Shown here: in pieces, positions 24,783 through 32,151 of the stretch | Position numbering within the stretch: position 1 is the stretch's first letter | Layout of the letters: each line of letters starts with the position of its first letter | Assembly: GCA_026709535.1 (NCBI GenBank) | Contig: JAPOST010000028.1 | Location: 1 to 34,715, forward strand | Source: Rhodospirillaceae bacterium | GTDB taxonomy: Bacteria; Pseudomonadota; Alphaproteobacteria; Bin65 | Reading direction: 5' to 3' | Length of the DNA: 34,715 bases | The notes under the pieces: generated by a model | What the model saw: only the letters and a program-made list of their open reading frames with translations | Database searches by the model: none | What the model was told of the DNA's origin: nothing | Translations under genes and position numbers: made by a program

Positions 24783-25649
24783 ATGGTCGTAGAGGACTTT
24801 TCGCTTGGCGGCAAAAAGAGCTTGGGTGATCTGCCTTGTCTGTTCTGCCGGGCGCGGTCGAGTTCCATCTGCAGCGTTTTGGGCAATGAAGAAATCAAGT
24901 GCCTGAATGATATCGTCAGCCGCCGGTCGCTTGCGGAAGGCGCGCGCCTTTTTGAAGAGGGCGACAACGCGGTCGACTATTTCGTGGTCACGGAAGGTTG
25001 CCTGATGGTCTTCAAGGAGACTTATGACGGCCGCCGCCAGATTACCGGTTTCCTGTATCCCGGTGACATGCTGGGGCTGAACGATCGCCAACACTATGTC
25101 TATACCGCAGAAGCACTGCAGGATTCCATCCTTTGCCAGTACCCGATTTCAGAACTGAACGGACTTTTCCGGGACTTTCCGGACATGGAACACTGGATGC
25201 TGAAACATTGTTCAAACGAACTGGTTTCCGCGCACGACCAGATGTTCCTGCTGGGTCGCAAGAACGCGGCGGAAAAGATCGCGACCTTCCTGTTGTTACT
25301 TCTTTTGCGGTCGCAACGGCAGTTGTCGGAGACAGACAGTCTGGAATTGCCAATGTCCCGTCGCGATATCGCCGATTATCTGGGCTTGACCGTCGAGACT
25401 GTCAGCCGCACCATCACCCGGCTGCGCCGGGATCGTATCATCGAAACCGTTGGCAAAGATGTCATCGAAATTCTTGATATTCAAGCTCTCAGGGTGCGGG
25501 CCTGCATCGGCAACGACTGGGCGCCTGCGGCGTTAACTTGTCAGGCGCCGCACCACTCCGAACGAGAAAAATACGCCGAAAAGGGTAAAGACCGCGCCAG
25601 CGAAGCCGAACATGTCGTCGGAAGCGCGCGAGATCATGAACAGTCCTAG
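24783..25649 (+). CDS. fnrL: FNR-type oxygen-sensing Crp/Fnr family regulator
   Basis: 288 aa from ATG 24783 (GTG at 24774 is also in frame). Cysteines C19, C22 and C30 (LPCLFCRARSSSICSVL) plus C118 (SILCQYPI) give the four ligands for an O2-labile 4Fe-4S cluster. A cyclic-nucleotide-binding-like beta roll follows (GFLYPGDMLGL), then a dimerisation helix, and the helix-turn-helix MSRRDIADYLGLTVETVSRTITRL at about 191-214, with the E-x2-S-R residues that read TTGAT half-sites. Without O2 it should dimerise and activate genes such as ccoNOQP; a matching box lies at 26633-26646. Typical FnrL ends near residue 240-250. The last ~40 residues here are antisense to the small membrane protein gene and look like run-on sequence. 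Confidence 0.9.
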   Translation: MVVEDFSLGGKKSLGDLPCLFCRARSSSICSVLGNEEIKCLNDIVSRRSLAEGARLFEEGDNAVDYFVVTEGCLMVFKETYDGRRQITGFLYPGDMLGLNDRQHYVYTAEALQDSILCQYPISELNGLFRDFPDMEHWMLKHCSNELVSAHDQMFLLGRKNAAEKIATFLLLLLLRSQRQLSETDSLELPMSRRDIADYLGLTVETVSRTITRLRRDRIIETVGKDVIEILDIQALRVRACIGNDWAPAALTCQAPHHSEREKYAEKGKDRASEAEHVVGSARDHEQS

Positions 25650-25694
25650 AAGGGCAATCAGGATCCCGACGAACAGCATGATCACATTGGACAT
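25533..25694 (-). CDS. Small membrane protein, 53 aa
   Basis: ATG at 25694 preceded by AGGAG with 9 nt spacing; stop TAA at 25533. The sequence has two hydrophobic helices, NVIMLFVGILIALLGLFMI and FGFAGAVFTLFGVFFSFGVV, separated by a short polar loop (SRASDD), and a basic C-terminus (RRLTS). I do not recognise a named family. It lies 12 bp downstream of the DUF2189 gene on the same strand, so it is probably the second gene of that transcript. Its 3' part overlaps the end of the FNR gene tail-to-tail by 117 bp. Context suggests a link to aerobic/microaerobic respiration. Confidence 0.7.
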   Translation of the reverse strand: MSNVIMLFVGILIALLGLFMISRASDDMFGFAGAVFTLFGVFFSFGVVRRLTS

Positions 25695-25706
25695 GGGGCT
25701 GGGCTC

Positions 25707-26540
25707 CTATTCGGAAGGGGTTTTGACGAGATCGCGATAGGCATGCCATGTTGCGTGGGCGATCAGCGGCATGGTGACGGCGAGGCCGATGAAGCCAGCC
25801 AGGATTCCGGCACCTGTGAAAAGTACAATCAGGATCGCCCAAAGGATCATGGCTGCCTTGTTTTGCAGGACTGTTCGCACGCTGACTACCACTGCATCGA
25901 AAACGGAAACTTCACGATCCACCAGCATGGGGACTGACACGGCGGTGATTGCGAAAACGACCAGCGCAATCCCGGCACCGACCACACACCCGACAACCAA
26001 GAATTCGATATTCTCGGTTGTCAGGATCACCGACTGAATAAAACCCAGCAGGTCGGGCGGCGCGGTGCCAAAGGCCTCCGGCGGGCGGTGGCCGAAGAAC
26101 AATGCGAAGATGAGGGTGGCGACGCGGATCCAGAACAGGAACAGCAGGCCGACGGCAAATCCAAGCAGCGCCACCTGGCCGGTATTTCGCTTCCAGGCGC
26201 CAAGCGCTGTTCCCACGCCGACCGCGTTCCCTTTCTCCAGTTCGCGGCTGACGTGATACAGTCCGACCGCCAAGATGGGCGCAATCAGCATGAAGCCTGC
26301 AACCAGAGGCAAGGCGAGATTGTAGAGCCGCACACTGTGCAGGATGAAGAGAACCACCAAGCCCATGATCGCAAACAGCATGCCCCAGAAGATGCTCGCG
26401 CCCCGCGCACAGATAATGTCATCCCAGCCTCTTGCCAGCCACTGCCAAGGCCGATTAACCGGAATACTGGCAATGGTAAGGGCACCCGGGGATGGTACGG
26501 GAACGCGATCGTTTTCGGCTGTGTTCATTGCCGCTGCCAT
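25707..26540 (-). CDS. DUF2189 family inner-membrane protein
   Basis: 277 aa from ATG 26540; a second ATG at 26528 gives 273 aa. A soluble N-terminus containing NRPWQWLARGWDDI is followed by six or so helices (IFWGMLFAIMGLVVLFIL, YNLALPLVAGFMLIAPILAVGLY, and four more) and a cytoplasmic tail. RGWDDI near the N-terminus and PILAVGLYHVSRELEKG fit the DUF2189 family, often encoded next to cytochrome oxidase genes in alphaproteobacteria. The biochemical role is unknown. It is divergent from ccoN across 208 bp containing the FNR box, placed nearly midway between the two start codons. Both transcripts may therefore respond to O2. Confidence 0.8.
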   Translation of the reverse strand: MAAAMNTAENDRVPVPSPGALTIASIPVNRPWQWLARGWDDIICARGASIFWGMLFAIMGLVVLFILHSVRLYNLALPLVAGFMLIAPILAVGLYHVSRELEKGNAVGVGTALGAWKRNTGQVALLGFAVGLLFLFWIRVATLIFALFFGHRPPEAFGTAPPDLLGFIQSVILTTENIEFLVVGCVVGAGIALVVFAITAVSVPMLVDREVSVFDAVVVSVRTVLQNKAAMILWAILIVLFTGAGILAGFIGLAVTMPLIAHATWHAYRDLVKTPSE

Positions 26541-26632
26541 GTTGCAGACCTGCTCTTCTGATGATCTTCCGGGCCGAGTCGTGAAACTCGCCCAGCCTAG
26601 CGGAAACCTACGCCTTCACAAGCTGTCGTTAA

Positions 26633-26646
26633 TTGATGTAAGTCAA
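26633..26646. promoter_or_regulatory. FNR/FixK-type binding site upstream of ccoN
   Basis: TTGATGTAAGTCAA matches the consensus TTGAT-N4-ATCAA at 9 of 10 defined positions. Its centre is about 109 bp before the ccoN ATG and about 100-111 bp from the possible DUF2189 starts, so it can serve either divergent promoter. Confidence 0.8.
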
Positions 26647-26748
26647 TGCCTCAGTCCTGTCGATTGCCGTTTATGGGCCCGACCGGCTGCCGTGCATAAG
26701 ATGATTGGCATGTAGCCGTGGGGCGGTAAGCGTCTTGGGGGTTATTGC

Positions 26749-28254
26749 ATGACGGCTGTTACGGCAGAGTCGCTGGCGTTGGCGAAGGGGGACGAAAACG
26801 TCACCTACAACATGACGGTCGTCCGCCAGTTCACACTGGCGACTGCGTTTTGGGGAGTCGCCGCGTTTCTCGTCGGGGTGGTGATCGCCCTTCAACTTGC
26901 CTTCCCGATACTCAATCTCGATTTGCCGTGGACAACTTTTGGTCGGCTGCGGCCGCTTCATACCTCGGCAGCGATCTTTGCTTTCGGCGGTAACGCGCTG
27001 CTGGCAACGTCTCTCTATGTGGTGCAGCGAACATGCAGGGCGCCGCTATGGGGCGGGCCGTCTCTGGCCTCGTTCCTGTTCTGGGGCTACCAGGTATTCA
27101 TCGTGCTGGCCGGCACCGGTTATCTGATGGGCGTGACTCAGAGCAAGGAATACGCCGAGCCGGAATGGTACGTAGACCTGTGGCTGACCCTTGTCTGGGT
27201 GATCTATCTGCTGATCTTCGTTGGCACGCTGATGCGTCGGAAAGAACCACATATCTACGTCGCCAACTGGTTCTATCTGGCATTCATCCTGACCGTGGCG
27301 ATGCTGCATGTCGTCAACAACCTGACGGTCCCTGTTTCCTGGACCGGGGTCAAGAGTTACATCCTGTGGTCCGGTGTCCAGGATGCGCTGACGCAATGGT
27401 GGTATGGTCATAATGCGGTTGGCTTCTTCCTGACGGCCGGATTCCTCGGGATCATGTACTACTTCGTACCGAAGCGAGCGGAACGGCCGGTCTACTCCTA
27501 TCGACTCTCGATCATTCACTTCTGGTCACTGATCTTCCTGTACATCTGGGCTGGCCCGCATCACCTGCATTATACGGCGTTGCCGGACTGGGCGCAGTCT
27601 CTGGGCATGATGTTCTCGGTCATGCTATGGATGCCCAGCTGGGGCGGCATGATCAATGGCCTGATGACCCTGTCGGGGGCCTGGGACAAGCTGCGAACCG
27701 ACCCGGTCCTCCGCTTCCTGGTCGCCGCGGTCGGTTTCTACGGCATGAGCACCTTCGAAGGACCGGTCATGTCGATCAAGCCGGTCAACGCTCTAAGCCA
27801 TTATACCGACTGGACAATCGGCCATGTGCACAGCGGTGCGCTCGGCTGGGTGGCGTTCATCAGCTTTGGCGCATTGTACTTTCTGGTGCCCAAGCTCTGG
27901 GGACGCCGCGAACTCTTCAGTCTGAAGCTGGTCAGTTACCACTTCTGGATCGCGACCATCGGTATCGTGCTCTACATCACCGCAATGTGGATATCCGGGA
28001 TCATGCAAGGCCTGATGTGGCGGGCCTACAATGATCTGGGTTTCCTGCAATACAGCTTCGTGGAAACAGTGGAAGCCATGCATCCTTACTATGTCATCCG
28101 GGCCCTTGGCGGAATCCTGTTCCTCGTCGGCGCGTTGTTGATGATCTACAACATCTATCGAACGATCAGGGGCGACTACGCCGATGATCGGGTTGCGCTT
28201 TTCGAAACGAATGCTCCTGTCGACTCCGGCCAGGTGCCCCCGGCGACCGCATAG
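26749..28254 (+). CDS. ccoN: cbb3-type cytochrome c oxidase catalytic subunit I
   Basis: 501 aa, ATG 26749. Twelve-helix haem-copper oxidase core. Haem/copper ligands are visible: H71 in [10 protein letters not shown] (low-spin haem b), H221 in [11 protein letters not shown] (CuB), H271/H272 in AGPHHLHY (CuB pair) and the H359/H361 pair in [12 protein letters not shown] (haem ligands). The enzyme is a high-affinity O2 reductase of the inner membrane, used under microaerobic conditions. It opens the ccoNOQP operon and follows an FNR box. The start is supported by a G-rich stretch (GGGGG) about 6 nt upstream and by length. Confidence 0.97.
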   Translation: MTAVTAESLALAKGDENVTYNMTVVRQFTLATAFWGVAAFLVGVVIALQLAFPILNLDLPWTTFGRLRPLHTSAAIFAFGGNALLATSLYVVQRTCRAPLWGGPSLASFLFWGYQVFIVLAGTGYLMGVTQSKEYAEPEWYVDLWLTLVWVIYLLIFVGTLMRRKEPHIYVANWFYLAFILTVAMLHVVNNLTVPVSWTGVKSYILWSGVQDALTQWWYGHNAVGFFLTAGFLGIMYYFVPKRAERPVYSYRLSIIHFWSLIFLYIWAGPHHLHYTALPDWAQSLGMMFSVMLWMPSWGGMINGLMTLSGAWDKLRTDPVLRFLVAAVGFYGMSTFEGPVMSIKPVNALSHYTDWTIGHVHSGALGWVAFISFGALYFLVPKLWGRRELFSLKLVSYHFWIATIGIVLYITAMWISGIMQGLMWRAYNDLGFLQYSFVETVEAMHPYYVIRALGGILFLVGALLMIYNIYRTIRGDYADDRVALFETNAPVDSGQVPPATA

Positions 28255-28264
28255 GGGGAAGGCA

Positions 28265-29002
28265 ATGGCTAAGAAATTTTCCCACGCCCTCTTTGAAAAG
28301 AATGTGATCCTGCTGGCGCTTGCAACGCTCGTGACCGTCTCCATCGGGGGGTTGGTGGAGATTGTGCCCTTGTATACGATCAAGTCGACGATTGAGCCGG
28401 TAAAGGGAGTCCGTCCGTATTCGCCACTCGAGTTGGCCGGGCGCGCTATCTATATCCGCGAAGGCTGTTACAACTGCCATAGTCAGATGATCCGACCGTT
28501 CCGGGACGAGGTCGAACGCTACGGTCCCTATAGCCTTGCAGCAGAGAGTATCTACGACCATCCGTTCCAGTGGGGATCAAAGCGAACCGGGCCTGACTTG
28601 GCGCGGGTCGGCGGCAAGTATTCCAATGCTTGGCACGTTCAGCATCTGATTGACCCCCGCAGCGTGGAGCCGGGGAGCGTGATGCCGGCCTACGGTTTCC
28701 TGTTGCGACGCAAGCTGGAGATGCGCAACATCGCCAGGCATCTTGAGGTCAACAGAACCGTCGGCGTCCCTTATACGCCGGACATGATTGCTGCGGCCTA
28801 CGCGGATATGGTCGCCCAGGCCGATCCTGAGGGCGACCACGATCATGACGGGCTACTGAAGCGATATCCCAAGGCAATGGTAGCCGATTTCGACAGTAAA
28901 CCTGGCGACCTCACCGAAATGGATGCGTTGGTCGCTTATCTGCAAATCCTCGGGCGGATGGTGGATTTCAAGAAATACACCGTCAGGGACCTGCAGCAGT
29001 AG
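28265..29002 (+). CDS. ccoO: cbb3-type cytochrome c oxidase monohaem subunit II
   Basis: 245 aa from ATG 28265 after GGGGGAAGG; the open frame upstream lies inside ccoN. One N-terminal membrane anchor ([20 protein letters not shown]) is followed by a periplasmic cytochrome c domain with CYNCH at 68-72 and a downstream Met ligand candidate in SVMPAYGF. It passes electrons from CcoP to the haem-copper centre. C-terminal residues include an acidic/His stretch [10 protein letters not shown]. The gap after ccoN is 10 bp. Confidence 0.95.
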   Translation: MAKKFSHALFEKNVILLALATLVTVSIGGLVEIVPLYTIKSTIEPVKGVRPYSPLELAGRAIYIREGCYNCHSQMIRPFRDEVERYGPYSLAAESIYDHPFQWGSKRTGPDLARVGGKYSNAWHVQHLIDPRSVEPGSVMPAYGFLLRRKLEMRNIARHLEVNRTVGVPYTPDMIAAAYADMVAQADPEGDHDHDGLLKRYPKAMVADFDSKPGDLTEMDALVAYLQILGRMVDFKKYTVRDLQQ

Positions 29003-29011
29003 GAAGGGGCG

Positions 29012-29224
29012 ATGGAGGATTTTTACGCATTCGTCCGTTCCGCCTGGGTGATTTGGATGATGGCCCTGTTCGTCATCATCGTGGCGTGGGTGCTATGGCC
29101 CTCGAATCGGGAAAAATTCCGCCGCGCCGCACAAATCCCGCTGAGTGAAGACAAGCAATCGGCTGATGCCGTTTCTGACCGTCCGGATCAGACGTCCTCT
29201 GCTGACCGCAAGAACAGGATCTAG
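29012..29224 (+). CDS. ccoQ: cbb3-type cytochrome c oxidase small subunit CcoQ
   Basis: 70 aa, ATG 29012 after AAGGGG. One membrane helix (WVIWMMALFVIIVAWVLWP) and the family ending WPSNREKFRRAAQIPL, followed by a polar tail. CcoQ stabilises the assembled oxidase, and its position between ccoO and ccoP is canonical. The tail after residue 45 is longer and more polar than in short CcoQ forms. Confidence 0.92.
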   Translation: MEDFYAFVRSAWVIWMMALFVIIVAWVLWPSNREKFRRAAQIPLSEDKQSADAVSDRPDQTSSADRKNRI

Positions 29225-29227
29225 CAC

Positions 29228-30106
29228 ATGCCGAGTAATACGGAAAAAGACGCCTATAGCGGTCAGGCGACGACAGGTCACGAGTGGGATGGCATCAAGG
29301 AACTCGACACGCCGTTGCCTCGCTGGTGGCTTTGGGTCCTCTACGCTACCATCGCGTGGTCCTTTGTCTACTTCGTCCTTTATCCCGCAATCCCCGGCCT
29401 CACCAGCTATAGCAAGGGAGTTCTGGGATACTCTTCGCGCGTTGAGGTCGGCAATAAGATTGCTGCAGCCCGGGCGGAACAGGGAAGGTTCCGCGACGGC
29501 ATCCGGCAATCACCTCTGGCTGAAATCCGCACGGACGATCAACTCCTGCGTTTCGCGCTCGCTGGCGGCAAGGCCGCTTTCGCCGATAATTGCGCGCCTT
29601 GCCACGGTGTTGGCGGCGTGGGCAATCCGGGTGGCTATCCCTCCCTTGCCGACGATGCGTGGATTTGGGGCGGATCACTAGAGGATATCGAGCGCACGAT
29701 CCTGTACGGCGTTCGAAACGACCATGAGGATTCCCGATCCTCCCAGATGCCGATTTTCGGCAGGGGCGAAGATGCTGTTCTGACGCCGGATCAGATCGCC
29801 GACGTGGCTGAGTTCGTGCTGTCTATGTCCAAGAGATCCAAAAATGCGGAAGCAATGAAAAGGGGAGCGCCTCTTTATAAGGAGAATTGCGCGTCCTGCC
29901 ACGGCCCGACTGGCAAAGGCGACTCGGAACAGGGTGCTCCGCGCCTGAACGATGCGATTTGGATCCACGGCGGCAGCCGTGAAGCAATCATTGCCCAGAT
30001 CACCAGGCCGAAAAACGGCACCATGCCCGCCTGGAGCGGCCGGCTGGACACTGAAACCATCAAGATGTTGACCGTCTATGTCCACGCACTGGGCGGCGGC
30101 CAGTAA
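29228..30106 (+). CDS. ccoP: cbb3-type cytochrome c oxidase dihaem subunit III
   Basis: 292 aa, ATG 29228. The N-terminal GHEWDGIKELDTPLPRWWLW is the CcoP signature, followed by a membrane helix and two c-type haem sites: CAPCH (122-126) and CASCH (221-225), with Met ligand candidates in SQMPIFG and GTMPAWSG. It receives electrons from soluble cytochrome c or the bc1 complex and feeds CcoO. Only 3 bp separate it from ccoQ. Maturation needs the Ccm system, of which CcmC is encoded at 19494-20222. Confidence 0.96.
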   Translation: MPSNTEKDAYSGQATTGHEWDGIKELDTPLPRWWLWVLYATIAWSFVYFVLYPAIPGLTSYSKGVLGYSSRVEVGNKIAAARAEQGRFRDGIRQSPLAEIRTDDQLLRFALAGGKAAFADNCAPCHGVGGVGNPGGYPSLADDAWIWGGSLEDIERTILYGVRNDHEDSRSSQMPIFGRGEDAVLTPDQIADVAEFVLSMSKRSKNAEAMKRGAPLYKENCASCHGPTGKGDSEQGAPRLNDAIWIHGGSREAIIAQITRPKNGTMPAWSGRLDTETIKMLTVYVHALGGGQ

Positions 30107-30143
30107 CGAACCGGGTTGCGCTGATCAAGCAGGAGAGACGCCA

Positions 30144-31658
30144 GTGGCTCCAGACGGCAGCAGCGTGACAAACGAACTTGACGGTGCTGTCGACGTCTGG
30201 TCGGTGCGCGAGCAAAAGAAAAGCGCAAAGGCAGGTGGGACGTCGCACAAGCCTTCTTCCCTCTACGCCAAGCGTGTTCAAGTTTATCCGCGCAAGGTCT
30301 CAGGGCAGTATCGTCGTCTAAAGTGGTCGGCGCTAGTCGCTTTGCTTGGTCTGTATTATGTCCTTCCCTGGATCCGCTGGGACCGTGGATCCAATGCGCC
30401 AGACCAGGCCGTCCTTGTCGATCTGAACAACGAACGTGGCTACTTTTTTTTCATCGAGATATGGCCCCAGGAGGTCTACTACCTGACTGGCATTCTGGTG
30501 ATGGCGGCGATTGGCTTGTTCCTGGCTACCAGTCTGGCCGGTCGCATCTGGTGTGGATATGCTTGCCCGCAGACCGTCTGGACCGATCTGTTCATGTGGA
30601 TCGAACGCCAGATCGAAGGCGATCGCAGCGCGCGGATCAGGCTGGACAGGAAACCGTTCTCTGCCGGAAAGGCGATGCGAAAGGCCACAAAGCACCTGTG
30701 CTGGCTGCTGATCGCCTTTGTTACAGGTGGTGCATGGATCATGTATTTCGTGGATGCACCGACCGTCGTCGGCGCATTTTTCGTCGGTAAGGCATCGGCC
30801 GAAACCTATTTTTTCGTCGGCCTGTTCGCGTTCACCACCTACCTCCTGGCCGGCTGGGCGCGAGAACAGGTCTGTACCTACATGTGTCCCTGGCCACGCT
30901 TCCAGGCGGCAATGCTGGACGAGGATTCCCTGGTTGTTACCTACAACAAATTCCGAGGCGAACCTCGCGGTCCACATCGCAAGGGGCAGCAGTGGGGCGA
31001 AACCAGTCACTGTATCGATTGCAAGCAGTGCGTCGCCGTATGCCCGACCGGCATCGATATCCGCGATGGCATTCAGTTGGAGTGCATCGGATGCGGGCTC
31101 TGCGTCGACGCGTGCAATGAAGTGATGAAAAAAGTCGGTTTGCCGCCGAACCTGATTGCCTTCGACACCGAACGGCGGATGGCGCAACGCGCTCAGAAAG
31201 AGCCGCAGACTTATCGTCTGATCAGGCCTCGGACGGTTTTGTATTCCTTCCTGTTACTAGGCGTTTCGACATTGATGATCGCGTCTTTGGCGACTCGGGA
31301 TACGGAAGGTATCAATATCCTGCACGACCGGACATTGTTCGTACGGCTTTCCAATGGCGCGATCCAGAACAGCTACGACGTCAAGATCCTGAACAAGCAG
31401 CGGCGCGAGCGGCAGTTCGTGCTGAATACCGAAGGCATACCCGGTGCAGAGATTATTGTCGTCGGTCAATCGATTTCGCCTGTCCCAACGGTGGTCCTGT
31501 CCGCACCTGCCGACGGGCTTGGAGAATACCGTCTTCATGTTCGGGTGCCGGCCAAGGCGATCACGGCTGGAGACATGCCCATTCACTTTGCCATGACGGA
31601 TGACGTCGCTCGAAAGATTGTCCGGGCAACAACCTTCCGTGCGCCCCAACGGCGATAG
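30144..31658 (+). CDS. ccoG: cbb3 oxidase assembly ferredoxin-like membrane protein CcoG
   Basis: 504 aa from GTG 30144, chosen because AGGAG at 30131-30135 is 8 nt upstream; the frame is open into ccoP but not family-like there. Features in order: YAKRVQVYPRKVSGQYRRLKW, membrane helices, CGYACPQTVWTDLFMWIER (from about 137), CTYMCPWPRFQ, and a ferredoxin pair CIDCKQCVAVCP (290-301) and CIGCGLCVDAC (314-324). The C-terminal Ig-like domain is periplasmic. RdxA/FixG/CcoG reduces copper for insertion into the oxidase. It is followed after 10 bp by ccoH. Confidence 0.95.
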   Translation: MAPDGSSVTNELDGAVDVWSVREQKKSAKAGGTSHKPSSLYAKRVQVYPRKVSGQYRRLKWSALVALLGLYYVLPWIRWDRGSNAPDQAVLVDLNNERGYFFFIEIWPQEVYYLTGILVMAAIGLFLATSLAGRIWCGYACPQTVWTDLFMWIERQIEGDRSARIRLDRKPFSAGKAMRKATKHLCWLLIAFVTGGAWIMYFVDAPTVVGAFFVGKASAETYFFVGLFAFTTYLLAGWAREQVCTYMCPWPRFQAAMLDEDSLVVTYNKFRGEPRGPHRKGQQWGETSHCIDCKQCVAVCPTGIDIRDGIQLECIGCGLCVDACNEVMKKVGLPPNLIAFDTERRMAQRAQKEPQTYRLIRPRTVLYSFLLLGVSTLMIASLATRDTEGINILHDRTLFVRLSNGAIQNSYDVKILNKQRRERQFVLNTEGIPGAEIIVVGQSISPVPTVVLSAPADGLGEYRLHVRVPAKAITAGDMPIHFAMTDDVARKIVRATTFRAPQRR

Positions 31659-31668
31659 GATGCGGGTG

Positions 31669-32151
31669 ATGAGATCTTTGTTTCGGTCGGACCGCTGGAT
31701 ACCGTGGACGTTCGTGGCCGGGTTCGGCGTGATCCTGCTGGCCAACGGGATCATGGTTTTTTCGGCGTTCAACAGCTGGAACGGCGTATCGACGGACGAC
31801 GCGTATCGCCGGGGTCTGGAATACAATCGTCAGTTGGCCGAACAACAACGCGTCGTTGCGACCGGTTGGGCGGTCGCCGCACGCCTTGATGGGAAAGGAA
31901 GCCATCGAAACCTGCTCGTCGCCATCAAGGACAAATCGGGCAAGTTCATTCCCGACGCCACAGTCGTTGCCCGCTTTGAGCGGCCAATCGAGCGGGGACT
32001 GGATTTTTCCGTCAAGATGCAATCGACCGTCGGTGGTCAGTACAACGCAGCGATCGCCCTGCCGAAATACGGCCAGTGGCGGCTTGTCCTGAGCATCGCA
32101 GCCCGGACCGGGACCGTTACCGCGACACGGCGCTACAATCTGCGACCATGA
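31669..32151 (+). CDS. ccoH: FixH/CcoH family cbb3 assembly protein
   Basis: 160 aa from ATG 31669 (AGGA 8 nt upstream); ATG at 31660 (MRVMRSLF) is an alternative three codons earlier. One membrane helix (WTFVAGFGVILLANGIMVF) is followed by the family motif YRRGLEYNRQLAEQQ and a periplasmic beta domain ending GQWRLVLSIA. CcoH is required for stable cbb3 assembly and interacts with the CcoN complex and CcoI. Its stop overlaps the ccoI start as ATGA. Confidence 0.92.
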   Translation: MRSLFRSDRWIPWTFVAGFGVILLANGIMVFSAFNSWNGVSTDDAYRRGLEYNRQLAEQQRVVATGWAVAARLDGKGSHRNLLVAIKDKSGKFIPDATVVARFERPIERGLDFSVKMQSTVGGQYNAAIALPKYGQWRLVLSIAARTGTVTATRRYNLRP

